In this document: positions 26,305 to 34,838 of the stretch, piece after piece
Numbering within the stretch: position 1 is the stretch's first letter
Layout: each line of letters opens with the position of its first letter
Assembly (NCBI GenBank): GCA_905235435.1
Contig: CAJOLD010000007.1
Span: 1-46,638, forward strand
Source of the DNA: an uncultured Lachnospiraceae bacterium
GTDB taxonomy: Bacteria; Bacillota; Clostridia; Lachnospirales; Lachnospiraceae
Direction of reading: 5' to 3'
Length of the DNA: 46,638 bases
Program-made: the position numbers and the translations under genes
Notes under the pieces: model-generated
Told to the model about the DNA's origin: nothing
What the model saw: the letters and a program-made list of their open reading frames with translations, nothing else
Databases searched by the model: none

Positions 26305-26333
26305 AGTATACACCTAATCCGTTTTCGCGTCAT
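26305..26333 (-). promoter_or_regulatory. weak candidate promoter of pgi
   Basis: Minus strand ATGACG (plus 26328-26333), 17-base spacer, TATACT (plus 26305-26310), overlapping the ybaK stop codon. The -10 is good, the -35 poor. Confidence 0.4.
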
Positions 26334-26821
26334 CCGTTATCTTCCGGCGCCTCCTGCCAGCCCTTGCAGACGTCCACCCATTTTTCGCAGCCGGAGTATT
26401 CCTCCAGCTCCGGGATCGTCAGTTCAATGGCACTGTTGCTGCTCCCGGCGGCAGGGAATACGGTCTCAAAGCGCTTCATCGATACGTCCAGGTAGGCCCT
26501 GACCCCTTCATTCAGCGCAAAGGGGCAGACGCCGCCTACCGCATGGCCCGTCAGCTGCTCGGCCTGCTCCGCGGAGAGCATGCTTGCTTTTTTGCCGAAC
26601 TCGGTCTTGTATTTTTTATTATCGATCTTCGCGTCTCCCGCCATGACGATCACGATCGGCCCGTCCGGCAGCATAAACGAAAGCGTTTTCGCGATCCTGC
26701 ACGGCTCGGTGTGCGCGGCGGCGGCAGCGAGCTCGACGGTCGCGCTGGATTCATCAAATTCGATGATCCTCTCTTCGATCCCCCTCGCCCGGAAGTATTC
26801 TCTCACTTTATCTATCGACAT
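26330..26821 (-). CDS. YbaK/EbsC-family aminoacyl-tRNA deacylase-like protein
   Basis: 163 residues with the YbaK fold: CRIAKTLSFML near 40-50 carries the conserved lysine, followed by GDAKIDNKKYKTEFGKKASM near 61-80 and GHAVGGVCPFAL near 92-103. Members clear mischarged tRNA, mostly Cys- or Ala-tRNAPro. The exact substrate is unknown here. The start is directly behind the mnmA stop, with GGAGGG inside mnmA, so the two are coupled in translation. Confidence 0.88.
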   Translation of the reverse strand: MSIDKVREYFRARGIEERIIEFDESSATVELAAAAAHTEPCRIAKTLSFMLPDGPIVIVMAGDAKIDNKKYKTEFGKKASMLSAEQAEQLTGHAVGGVCPFALNEGVRAYLDVSMKRFETVFPAAGSSNSAIELTIPELEEYSGCEKWVDVCKGWQEAPEDNG

Positions 26822-27898
26822 TTATTTTCCCTCCACGATCGTACCGCCTCCGGCGATCCAGTCATCCCTGTATAATACCGCGGCCTGCCCGGGCGTAGGC
26901 GCGCGGACCGGATCCTCGAACGTGACACAGAGCTTATCATCCTTCAGATACCGCACATGGCAGGGCACCAGCTTCTGCGAGTACCGCACCTTCGCCATAT
27001 ATACGGCGTCCGGCTCGAAGCGCTCCTCCCCCATGTAATGAAGATCGTCTACGATGATCTCCCGCTTAAAAAGCGTTTCCTCATCGCTGACATAGACGTC
27101 TCCGGCAGCCGCGTCGATCCTGCAGACGTAGACCGGACGCCCCGCGGCGATCCCGAGTCCCTTGCGCTGGCCGATCGTAAAAGCGGCAGTTCCGTCGTGC
27201 ATGCCGAGAACGTTCCCGTCAAGATCCAGGAACCGTCCGCTTTTGCCGGCGGTCCCGGTGTGCTCCTTCAGGAACCTCTCATGCCTGCCGTCCGGGATGA
27301 AACAGATGTCCTGGCTGTCCTTGCGCGTCGCGGTGGGAAGGCCGGCCTCCCGGGCGATCTCCCGGATCCTGGTCTTCTCGTATTCGCCGACCGGGAGCAG
27401 CGTTGCGGCAAGCTCCTCCTGCGTCATCGAGTACAGGACGTAGGTCTGATCCTTGCCCGCGGACACGCTCCTGCGGATGGCGAGGCGCCCTGACGGGAGC
27501 CGGATGATCCTGGCATAGTGCCCGGTCGCGATATAATCCGCCCCGATGGCGCGGCAGCGCTCAAGAAAGGCGCCCCACTTGATATAACGATTGCACATGA
27601 TGCAGGGATTGGGGGTGATCCCCTCCAGATATCCCGCGCAGAACCTGTCAATGACTTCCCTGGAGAAATCCTCGCGGAAATTCATCACATAGTAGGGGAT
27701 GTCCAGGCACTGCGCCACACGGCGCGCGTCTTCCACGGCGGAAGCGCCGCAGCAGCTCCCCTCTCTTTCTACCGCGGAGGAATCATCCTGCCAGATCTGC
27801 ATCGTAGCGCCGATCACCTCATAGCCCTGCTGCTTTAAAAGGTAGGCGCATACAGAAGAATCAACGCCGCCCGACATGGCGGCAACAACTTTTGCCAT
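26822..27898 (-). CDS. mnmA: tRNA-specific 2-thiouridylase MnmA
   Basis: 358 residues, full length. The PP-loop SGGVDSS is at 9-15, the catalytic cysteine pair is C102 (PCIMCNRYIKWG) and C199 (DSQDICFIPDG). It makes the 2-thio group of U34 in tRNA Lys, Glu and Gln using ATP and persulfide sulfur. The neighbouring upstream gene encodes a cysteine desulfurase, 17 bases away, which is the usual sulfur donor in Gram-positives. The ATG follows GAGG. Confidence 0.96.
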   Translation of the reverse strand: MAKVVAAMSGGVDSSVCAYLLKQQGYEVIGATMQIWQDDSSAVEREGSCCGASAVEDARRVAQCLDIPYYVMNFREDFSREVIDRFCAGYLEGITPNPCIMCNRYIKWGAFLERCRAIGADYIATGHYARIIRLPSGRLAIRRSVSAGKDQTYVLYSMTQEELAATLLPVGEYEKTRIREIAREAGLPTATRKDSQDICFIPDGRHERFLKEHTGTAGKSGRFLDLDGNVLGMHDGTAAFTIGQRKGLGIAAGRPVYVCRIDAAAGDVYVSDEETLFKREIIVDDLHYMGEERFEPDAVYMAKVRYSQKLVPCHVRYLKDDKLCVTFEDPVRAPTPGQAAVLYRDDWIAGGGTIVEGK

Positions 27899-27915
27899 TT
27901 ATTTTACCTCATTGA

Positions 27916-29043
27916 TCAGGATTCGCTTAAAACGGCGCGAAGGACGCGCACGGTCTCTTCCATCTCCTCCGCCGTGTTTTCCCTGCCAAGACTGAACCGC
28001 AGGGTCCTCTTTGCCTGCTCTTCGCTCATGCCGCAGGCGGTCAGGACCGGCGAGGGTTCGATGGCGCCGGCGCTGCAGGCGCTGCCCGCCGAAGCACAGA
28101 TCCCGTGCTGGTCGAGGCGGATGAGCAGCGTCTCGGAGGAGACGGACGGGAAGGTCACGCTGACGATCCCCGGAAGCGACTGTTCTTCGTCCCCGTTGAT
28201 CCTAATGCCGGGAATCTGACTTTTAAGTTCCATGATAAAATCCTGCCGGAGCGTCCGGATGCGCGCGGCGTCCTCATCCATCCTGAGCGCCGCAAGCCTT
28301 GCCGCTTCGCCGAAGCCGATGATCGCGGCCGGATTTTCCGTGCCCGGGCGAAGGCTCCTCTCCTGGCTCCCTCCGTACAGCAGGCGCCCCGGCCGAAGAC
28401 CCGGCGCGACGTACAGAAGTCCCACGCCCTTGGGGCCGTTCAGTTTATGCGCGCTGGCGGAGAGGAAGCTGATCCCGCATTCCTCCGGGTCGATCGGGAT
28501 ATGACCGAAGGTCTGCACGGCGTCCGTGTGAAAGAGGACCCCTGCTTCCCTCGCTGCCATGCCGATCTCCCGGACCGGCTCGATCGTCCCCAGCTCATTG
28601 TTCGCGTGCATGACGGAGATGAGGACCGTATCCGGCCTGATCGCGGCGCGGACTTCATCCGGATCCACCCTTCCCCTCCCGTCCACGGGCAGGAAGGTCA
28701 CCTCGTATCCGCAGGAGGCGAGATAGCGCGCGGTGTTGCGGACGGCGGGATGTTCGACCGACGACGTGATGATATGGCGTCCCTTCTCCCGCATCATTTC
28801 CGCGCCGGCACGCAGCGCCCAGTTGTCTGCCTCTGTACCGCCGGCGGTAAAGTAGATGTTTCCCGGAGCGGCGCCGAGCAGATCGGCGGCATGCTGCCGC
28901 GCCAGATCGATCTGCATGCGTACCCTGACTGCCTCCTGGTAGAAGGCGGACGGATTCGCGAACTGCTCCGTAAGATACGGCATCATAGCCTGTATCACCG
29001 ACGGATCCGGGCGGGTCGTCGCCGCATTATCCAGATAGATCAT
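27916..29043 (-). CDS. cysteine desulfurase (IscS/NifS family)
   Basis: 375 residues from the ATG at 29043 (MIYLDNAATT), preceded by AGGAAGGAG; a reading ten codons longer would overlap that site. PLP-binding K200 is in SAHKLNGPKG, and the active C323 in GSACSAGA lies on the mobile loop. It removes sulfur from cysteine as persulfide, for tRNA thiolation and perhaps Fe-S assembly. Adjacent mnmA points to a role in 2-thiouridine. The large hydrogenase Fe-S demand of this cell could also use it, which is speculation. Own promoter upstream. Confidence 0.95.
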   Translation of the reverse strand: MIYLDNAATTRPDPSVIQAMMPYLTEQFANPSAFYQEAVRVRMQIDLARQHAADLLGAAPGNIYFTAGGTEADNWALRAGAEMMREKGRHIITSSVEHPAVRNTARYLASCGYEVTFLPVDGRGRVDPDEVRAAIRPDTVLISVMHANNELGTIEPVREIGMAAREAGVLFHTDAVQTFGHIPIDPEECGISFLSASAHKLNGPKGVGLLYVAPGLRPGRLLYGGSQERSLRPGTENPAAIIGFGEAARLAALRMDEDAARIRTLRQDFIMELKSQIPGIRINGDEEQSLPGIVSVTFPSVSSETLLIRLDQHGICASAGSACSAGAIEPSPVLTACGMSEEQAKRTLRFSLGRENTAEEMEETVRVLRAVLSES

Positions 29044-29078
29044 GGCCGCGTTTCTCCTTCCTGCTGTTATCATTAGGT

Positions 29079-29107
29079 AATTTAAGGTATATCCGCATTT
29101 CTGTCAA
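29079..29107 (-). promoter_or_regulatory. promoter of the desulfurase-mnmA-ybaK genes
   Basis: Minus strand TTGACA (plus 29102-29107), 17-base spacer, TAAATT (plus 29079-29084), just after the hydA terminator. Confidence 0.7.
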
Positions 29108-29140
29108 GTTTCAGGGAGGTTTGGCTCTTCCCGAATGACG

Positions 29141-29170
29141 AAAAAAGCCCCCGGCCGTTTCCGGCCGGGG
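29141..29170 (-). terminator. intrinsic terminator after hydA
   Basis: Perfect 9-bp stem CCCCGGCCG (29149-29157) / CGGCCGGGG (29162-29170) with loop TTTC, followed on the minus strand by GC and six T. It closes the hydrogenase operon. Confidence 0.92.
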
Positions 29171-29198
29171 ACTCTCTTCGCCTATTGCAGACCCGCTA

Positions 29199-30962
29199 TT
29201 ATTTGAACGGGACTCTTGCCTTGTAGGTCGTATGAAGCAGCTCATGCGCCTTGTGGGAGTTCGGCTCTCCAAGGTACTCATCATAGAGCTGTTTCATCTG
29301 CGGATTGTTGTGCGACTGTCTTACGACCTGACGCTCATCCTCAGAGTACAGCGCAGATGCGCGTTTTGCTCTGAAGGTATCGAGGATATCCGCATCCTCG
29401 TTCGGAAGGAAGCACGGTTTTACATACGGCTGTCCGCCGCCGGCGATGCAGCCGCCCGGGCATCCCATGATCTCGATAAAGTGATACTTGCTCTCGCCGT
29501 TCCTGATCTGGTCGAGCAGGACTCTCGCATTCTTCATGCCGTGAGCGATCGCGACCCATACGGTGGTTCCGCCGATGTCGATGCCCGCCTCGCGGACGCC
29601 TTCAAGACCACGGACCTCTTCAAAGATGATGGCATCGCGCTCTTTGCCGGTCAGCTCATGATAAGCGGTACGAAGGGCAGCTTCCATAACGCCGCCGGTG
29701 ACGCCGAAGATGACGCCCGCACCGGAGTAATCGCCGACGATATCATTGTCGAACTCTTCCTCCGGAAGCTTATTGAACTCGATACCGGAACGCCTGATCA
29801 GCCTTGCCAGCTCTCTGGTCGTAAGAACAGCGTCGACATCCTTGATGCCGTCATGCTGCAGCTGCTCTCTTTCCTTCTCGAACTTCTTCGCGGTACACGG
29901 CATGACGGATACGACGAACATATCCTTCGGGTCGATGCCGTTCTTCTCGCAATAGTAGCTCTTGAGGATGGCGCCGAACATCTCGTGCGGCGACTTGCAG
30001 GAGGACAGATGCGGGAGAAGATCCCCGTAGTTGATCTCCGCGAAGTTGACCCAGCCCGGTGAGCAGGAGGTGATCATCGGAAGCACGCCGCCGTTCTTGA
30101 TGCGGTCTAACAGCTCGAAAGCTTCTTCCATGATGGTCAGGTCCGCGCTGTAGTTGGTGTCATAGACCTTGCTGAAGCCGAGCCTCTTAAGGGCGGCGAC
30201 CATCTGTCCCGTGACGGGGGTGCCGACCTTATAGCCGAACTCTTCGCCGAGCGCTGCGCGGACTGCCGGAGCGGTCTGCACGACGACGAACTTGCCGGCT
30301 GCCATAGCGGCATCGACTTTGTCGATCTCGGATTTTTCCATCAGGGCGCCTGTCGGGCAGACGCTTACGCACTGACCGCAGAGGATACAGGGCGAATCAG
30401 CCAGGGAGCGGTTCTCCGCCGGGCCTACGATGGTATTGAAGCCCCTCTTCTCGAAGCCGAGTACGGACTGGCCGTGCGCGTTCTTGCAGCGCTCGATGCA
30501 GCGTCCGCAGAGGATGCACTTGGAGGTATCGCGGATGATGGACGGGGTGATCTCATCGATCGTGGTCGGCGTCTTCTCACCGGCGAACATATCCTCTCTT
30601 GCTCCCGTTGCCTTAGCGACATACAGAAGCTCGCAGTACTCGTTCTTGTCGCACTGCTGGCACTTCATGGAGTGGTTCGAAAGAAGCAGCTCGACAGAGG
30701 CGCGGCGTGCAGCCACAGCCTTCGGGGAAGAGATCGTGATCTCCATGCCCTCGTTGACCGGGTATACGCAGGAAGCGACAAGGCCTCTTGCGCCCTTGAC
30801 TTCTACAAGACATACACGACATGATCCTCTGGAGCACTCACCATGATTGTAGGTACAAAGCGACGGGATCTGATATCCACAGCTTTTCGCCGCTTCAAGA
30901 ATGGTCATTCCCTCCTCTACTTCGTAAGGAATGCCCTCGATTTTAATATTGATTTTTCCCAT
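29199..30962 (-). CDS. hydA: [FeFe] hydrogenase catalytic subunit (HydA / HndD type)
   Basis: 587 residues. The N-terminal [2Fe-2S] domain has C36, C48, C51 and C65; a His-Cys3 [4Fe-4S] site has H97, C101, C104, C110; two [4Fe-4S] ferredoxin motifs use C149/152/155/159 and C192/195/198/202. The H-cluster domain carries TSCSPGW (C300), MPCTAKKFE (C356) and MGCPGGCIAGGGQP (C501, C505). All required cysteines are present. It makes or oxidises H2. With HydB and HydC it should form the trimeric enzyme that couples NADH and ferredoxin to H2. The final 35 residues resemble the small-subunit segment fused at the C-terminus in this class. It is the last gene of hydC-hydB-hydA. Confidence 0.96.
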   Translation of the reverse strand: MGKINIKIEGIPYEVEEGMTILEAAKSCGYQIPSLCTYNHGECSRGSCRVCLVEVKGARGLVASCVYPVNEGMEITISSPKAVAARRASVELLLSNHSMKCQQCDKNEYCELLYVAKATGAREDMFAGEKTPTTIDEITPSIIRDTSKCILCGRCIERCKNAHGQSVLGFEKRGFNTIVGPAENRSLADSPCILCGQCVSVCPTGALMEKSEIDKVDAAMAAGKFVVVQTAPAVRAALGEEFGYKVGTPVTGQMVAALKRLGFSKVYDTNYSADLTIMEEAFELLDRIKNGGVLPMITSCSPGWVNFAEINYGDLLPHLSSCKSPHEMFGAILKSYYCEKNGIDPKDMFVVSVMPCTAKKFEKEREQLQHDGIKDVDAVLTTRELARLIRRSGIEFNKLPEEEFDNDIVGDYSGAGVIFGVTGGVMEAALRTAYHELTGKERDAIIFEEVRGLEGVREAGIDIGGTTVWVAIAHGMKNARVLLDQIRNGESKYHFIEIMGCPGGCIAGGGQPYVKPCFLPNEDADILDTFRAKRASALYSEDERQVVRQSHNNPQMKQLYDEYLGEPNSHKAHELLHTTYKARVPFK

Positions 30963-30974
30963 ATCGCCCTCCTG

Positions 30975-32843
30975 TTACTCCTTCGAGATCGCACCAAACT
31001 TACAGCTGGCCATACACATACCGCACTTGATGCACTTGTCCGGATCGATCTTGAACGGCTCTTCGCGTACCTTGCCCGTGATCGCGCCGACCGGACACTT
31101 CCTGGAACAGAGACTGCACATCTTACATTTCTCCGGATCGATCTTGTACTGCATCAGGTTCTTGCAGACATGAGCCGGGCACTTCTTGTCGACGATGTGC
31201 GCGATATATTCCTCTCTGAAGCTCTTCAGAGTAGAGAGGACGGGGTTCGCAGCCGTCTGGCCGAGAGCGCAGAGTGAGCCGGCCTTGATGGTATCGCAGA
31301 GCGCCTCGAGTTCCTCGAGATCCTTCATGGTAGCCTTGCCGTCCGTGATCTTGGTCAGATACTCAAGGATACGGCGCGTACCGATACGGCACGGTGAGCA
31401 CTTACCGCAGGACTCGTCGCAGATGAAGCCCATGTAGAACTTCGCCACGTCGACCATACAGTTGTCTTCATCCATGACGATCGCGCCGCCGGAACCCATC
31501 ATGGAGCCCCTGGCAACGAGGGTATCGAAATCGATCTCCGCGTCCAGATCCTTCTCCGTCAGGCAGCCGCCGGAAGGTCCGCCGGTCTGGATGGCTTTGA
31601 ATTTCTTTCCGTTCGGGATACCGCCGCCGATATCGTAGATCAGCTCGCGGAGCGTGGTGCCCATCGGAACTTCAACAAGACCGACGTTGTTGATCTTGCC
31701 GCCCAGAGCGAACACCTTCGTGCCCTTGGAGCCTTCCGTACCAACGGAAGCATATTCCTTCGCGCCTTTCCTGAGGATGTACGGAATGCTGGCGAGCGTC
31801 TCAACATTGTTGACGACGGTCGGACGATCCCACAGACCTTTGACTGCCGGGAAAGGCGGACGGGGCCTGGGCATACCGCGCTGGCCCTGGATGGAGTTCA
31901 GCAGAGCGGTCTCTTCACCGCAGACGAACGCGCCTGCGCCGAGGCGGATATGTACATGGAAGCTGAAATCCGTGCCGAGGATGTTGTCGCCGAGAAGACC
32001 CAGCTCTTCAGCCTGCTTGATGGCAAGGTTCAGACGGTTGACGGCGATCGGGTACTCCGCGCGTACGTAGAAGTAACCGTTCTGTGCGCCGATCGCGTAA
32101 CCGGCGATGCACATGCCCTCGATAACAGCAAGCGGATTTCCTTCGAGGATGGATCTGTCCATGAATGCGCCGGGGTCGCCCTCGTCACCATTACATACGA
32201 CGTATTTGTCACCGTCGCCGTTCATGGCGAACATCCATTTTCTGCCGGTCGGGAAACCGGCGCCGCCTCTGCCGCGGATGCCGGAGTCAAGGACTTCCTG
32301 AACAACGTCCTTGCGGTCCATCTTCAGCGCGCGGGCAAGACCCTGGAATGCTTCGAGGCCGAGAGCCTCCTGGATATCCTCGGGATTGATCTGGCCGCAG
32401 CCGTGAAGAGCGATCCTCTTCTGCTTCTTGTAGAAGTTGATCTCATCCTGCTTTACGATCTTTTCATTTGTGGCGGGATCCACATAAAGAAGGCGTTCAA
32501 TGACTTCGCCGTTCTTGATGTCTTTTTCAAAGATCTCTTCCACGTCATCGATCTTGACCAGACGATACAGGGTATCTTCCGGATAGATCTTTACGAACGG
32601 GCCCTGGGAGCAGAAGCCGAAGCAGCCGACCTTGTTGGCGGTGACCTTGTCTCCCATTCCGTTAGCCTCGATCAGCTCCTGGAACTTTCCAAGGATATCC
32701 ATGGAATTCGAGGAAATACAGCCGGTACCGCCGCAGATCACGATGTGTCTCTTGCCGTCAGCCCCGCTGAATTTCTGTTCAAGACATGCGCCGCAGCCGG
32801 AAGCCGCGGTACTCAGGTCTTCAAAACTCTTAATCTTTGCCAT
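30975..32843 (-). CDS. hydB: hydrogenase NADH-binding subunit (HydB / HndC, NuoF-like)
   Basis: 622 residues. An N-terminal thioredoxin-like [2Fe-2S] domain (about 1-125, ICGGTGC, GCFGFCSQGP) precedes a NuoF-like core with FMN/NADH segments (GRGGAGFPTGRKW, YVVCNGDEGDPGAF), an SLBB region, and a [4Fe-4S] site (ESCGKCSPCRIGT). Two ferredoxin motifs (KCKMCSLCSRKCP, KCIKCGMCMASCK) end the protein. It links NAD(H) to the hydrogenase, probably with electron bifurcation. The ATG follows GGAG. HydA starts 12 bases after it. Confidence 0.96.
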   Translation of the reverse strand: MAKIKSFEDLSTAASGCGACLEQKFSGADGKRHIVICGGTGCISSNSMDILGKFQELIEANGMGDKVTANKVGCFGFCSQGPFVKIYPEDTLYRLVKIDDVEEIFEKDIKNGEVIERLLYVDPATNEKIVKQDEINFYKKQKRIALHGCGQINPEDIQEALGLEAFQGLARALKMDRKDVVQEVLDSGIRGRGGAGFPTGRKWMFAMNGDGDKYVVCNGDEGDPGAFMDRSILEGNPLAVIEGMCIAGYAIGAQNGYFYVRAEYPIAVNRLNLAIKQAEELGLLGDNILGTDFSFHVHIRLGAGAFVCGEETALLNSIQGQRGMPRPRPPFPAVKGLWDRPTVVNNVETLASIPYILRKGAKEYASVGTEGSKGTKVFALGGKINNVGLVEVPMGTTLRELIYDIGGGIPNGKKFKAIQTGGPSGGCLTEKDLDAEIDFDTLVARGSMMGSGGAIVMDEDNCMVDVAKFYMGFICDESCGKCSPCRIGTRRILEYLTKITDGKATMKDLEELEALCDTIKAGSLCALGQTAANPVLSTLKSFREEYIAHIVDKKCPAHVCKNLMQYKIDPEKCKMCSLCSRKCPVGAITGKVREEPFKIDPDKCIKCGMCMASCKFGAISKE

Positions 32844-32859
32844 TTTCCCTCAGCTCCTT

Positions 32860-33342
32860 TCAACCTGCCATTTTGCGGTATTCCTCGATGATTCCCGGAA
32901 CATCCGAAACACTCATCTTGGGATATACCTTTCCGTTGATGGATACGGCCGGCGCAATACCGCAGGCTCCGATGCAGCGAAGAGCATCCAGTGTGAACAG
33001 GCCGTCCTCGGAGGTCTGGCCCGGCTGAATCGAGAGCAGTTCGGAGAATTTATCAACGACCTGCTGAGCGCCCTTAACGTAACATGCAGTTCCCAGGCAG
33101 CAGCCAATGATATATTTGCCCTTGGGCTGCAGTGAGAAGAAGGAGTAGAACGTGACCACTCCGTAGATCTCGGCGACAGAGATACCGGTCTTCTCAGACA
33201 CGATCTCCTGGACCTCCAGCGGAATATATCCGTATTCCTTCTGAATGTCAGAAAGGATCATCATCAGAGGCGTCCTCTCATCTACGTAGCGGTCACAGAT
33301 CTCGAGGATCTGTTTTCTCGCTTCACTTGAAATTGATGCCAT
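32860..33342 (-). CDS. hydC: hydrogenase [2Fe-2S] subunit (HydC / HndA, NuoE-like)
   Basis: 160 residues from the ATG at 33342 (MASISSEARKQ), set by GGAGGA upstream; a longer in-frame reading has no support. NuoE-type fold with [2Fe-2S] ligands C82 and C87 (CCLGTACYVKG) and C123 and C127 (RCIGACGIAP). It transfers electrons between the HydB NADH site and the other clusters. First gene of the hydrogenase operon, 16 bases before hydB. Confidence 0.95.
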   Translation of the reverse strand: MASISSEARKQILEICDRYVDERTPLMMILSDIQKEYGYIPLEVQEIVSEKTGISVAEIYGVVTFYSFFSLQPKGKYIIGCCLGTACYVKGAQQVVDKFSELLSIQPGQTSEDGLFTLDALRCIGACGIAPAVSINGKVYPKMSVSDVPGIIEEYRKMAG

Positions 33343-33500
33343 AAAATTGTTCCTCCCGGCCCCCCTCATGGGGGCAGATCTGTGCCGGGACCGGCAGGTC
33401 CCGGATTGAAAAGTTGCCGTACCGGCGCTTCCCTCACCGGCTTGCTTCACCACCTCCTGAAGTAAAGTTCTTTTTCACACTGCATAAAATTTGCTTTGCT

Positions 33501-33538
33501 CTATATTATTATTAAAAACCACTATGTTAATAATATAG
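33501..33538. promoter_or_regulatory. AT-rich 11-bp inverted repeat before hydC (candidate operator)
   Basis: CTATATTATTA (33501-33511) and TAATAATATAG (33528-33538) are perfect inverted arms, 16 bases apart. They lie just downstream of the predicted transcription start of the hyd operon. This is not the Rex pattern (TTGTTAA-N4-TTAACAA), and there is no GC-rich stem or T run, so a protein site is more likely than a terminator. Confidence 0.6.
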
Positions 33539-33549
33539 CATACACAATT

Positions 33550-33578
33550 ATTATATATCATTCCGGCTGATTATACAA
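33550..33578 (-). promoter_or_regulatory. promoter of hydC-hydB-hydA
   Basis: Minus strand TTGTAT (plus 33573-33578), 17-base spacer, perfect TATAAT (plus 33550-33555), in the 246-base AT-rich spacer upstream of hydC. Confidence 0.8.
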
Positions 33579-33588
33579 ATATAATCTT

Positions 33589-34728
33589 TCATTCACTGAA
33601 GCTGTAATCGGCGTCCGCAAAAGCCCGCACTTTCAGCTCCGGATGAGCCTCCCGGACCTTTTCCGCGATCTCTTCGCACACTCTCTCCGGATCTTTTGTG
33701 TCAAAGTCGACGATCACGTCGAACCGCACCTCGTCGCCCATCAGATAGAACCCGTGGACCTGCAGGACGTGATCATACCCCATCGCGATCGCGGTGACCT
33801 CTTTCCTAAGCTGCAGCGCCCTCTCATCCGAATTCATCGAATAGATGCCGACCGCGGTCAGCTGCACGCCGTGTTCTTCGTAGACCTTCTCCTCGATGCT
33901 GCGCACCAGGGCGCTGATCTCGAAGGCCCGCATCATATCATCCACCTCTATATGCACAGAGCCGGCGATCCTGCCGGGGCCGTAGTCGTGGAACATCAGA
34001 TCATAGACGCCGCGGACTTCCGGGAAGGACATGACCGTCTCCTCCACCTGCCTGGCGATGGCCGTATCCACTCTCCGCCCCACCAGCTCCGAGAAGGTAT
34101 TCAGCACCATGTGCGCGCCTGTCCGGATGATGACCAGGGAGATCAGAAGGCCGAGCCACGCCTCCGCCCGGACGCCGGCGGCAAGATAGATGAGCGCGGC
34201 GGCGAGCGTCGCAGCCGAAATGAGGGCGTCCGTCAGCGCGTCCTTTCCGGAACCGGAGAGCGTCTCGGAACCGGTCCTCTCGCCCATTTTCATAAAATGC
34301 CTGCCGAGGAAGATCTTCACGAGAACGCAGACGGCGATGATCCCCAGGGCAAGGGCCGTGTAGGCAGGCTCGGAAGGTTCCCGGATCTTTCTGGCGGATT
34401 CCAGGAGGGATGAGATGCCTGCCGCCATGATGATGGACCCCAGAAGCATCGCGCTGAGATACTCGATCCTGCCGTGCCCGAAGGGATGTTCCTTATCCGG
34501 CTTTTTCGCGGCAAGCTTCGTGCCCAGGATGGTGATCACGGAGGATCCGGCGTCCGTCAGGTTGTTGACAGCGTCCAGCACGATCGCGATCGAATGCGTT
34601 CCGAGACCGATGACCGCCTTCAGAAGCGCCAGCGCAAAATTGACGGCGATCCCGGCCATGCTTGTGCGCACGATCAGATTCTGCCGCTCTCTCCCGCTCA
34701 GTTTTTGACTGTTTTGAACGCCTTCCAC
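33589..34728 (-). CDS. cation diffusion facilitator (Zn/Fe/Mn exporter)
   Basis: 379 residues starting at GTG 34728, with GGAGG nine bases upstream. CDF fold: six membrane segments over about 25-215, metal sites in LDAVNNLTDAGSS (about 47-59) and GKDALTDALIS (about 160-170), the cytoplasmic loop HPFGHGRIEY (about 81-90), and a C-terminal cytoplasmic metal-sensing domain. It exports divalent metal by proton exchange. The ion cannot be read from sequence. It lies between tpiA and the hyd operon; no promoter of its own is clear, so it may depend on readthrough from tpiA. Confidence 0.92.
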   Translation of the reverse strand: MEGVQNSQKLSGRERQNLIVRTSMAGIAVNFALALLKAVIGLGTHSIAIVLDAVNNLTDAGSSVITILGTKLAAKKPDKEHPFGHGRIEYLSAMLLGSIIMAAGISSLLESARKIREPSEPAYTALALGIIAVCVLVKIFLGRHFMKMGERTGSETLSGSGKDALTDALISAATLAAALIYLAAGVRAEAWLGLLISLVIIRTGAHMVLNTFSELVGRRVDTAIARQVEETVMSFPEVRGVYDLMFHDYGPGRIAGSVHIEVDDMMRAFEISALVRSIEEKVYEEHGVQLTAVGIYSMNSDERALQLRKEVTAIAMGYDHVLQVHGFYLMGDEVRFDVIVDFDTKDPERVCEEIAEKVREAHPELKVRAFADADYSFSE

Positions 34729-34772
34729 TCTAAAACGCCTCCCGGGCCTCTGCCGCCTTCCGGGTACACCAA

Positions 34773-34811
34773 AGCCCCGTTCCGCCTCCCGAAAGGCAGG
34801 GGAACGGGGCT
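34773..34811 (-). terminator. hairpin after tpiA
   Basis: AGCCCCGTTCC (34773-34783) pairs with GGAACGGGGCT (34801-34811), with a smaller inner hairpin. Only TTT follows on the minus strand, so termination may be partial, allowing readthrough into the CDF gene. Confidence 0.65.
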
Positions 34812-34838
34812 CTTGCCCGCAGCTGCAGGTAATAATAC

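Noticed and set aside
33501-33538. Rex operator before hydC
   Set aside because: The arms do not match TTGTTAA-N4-TTAACAA and the spacer is 16 bases. It is kept only as an unassigned inverted repeat.
33501-33538. Terminator of the CDF gene
   Set aside because: The arms contain almost no G or C, and the predicted hyd promoter lies between the CDF stop and the repeat.
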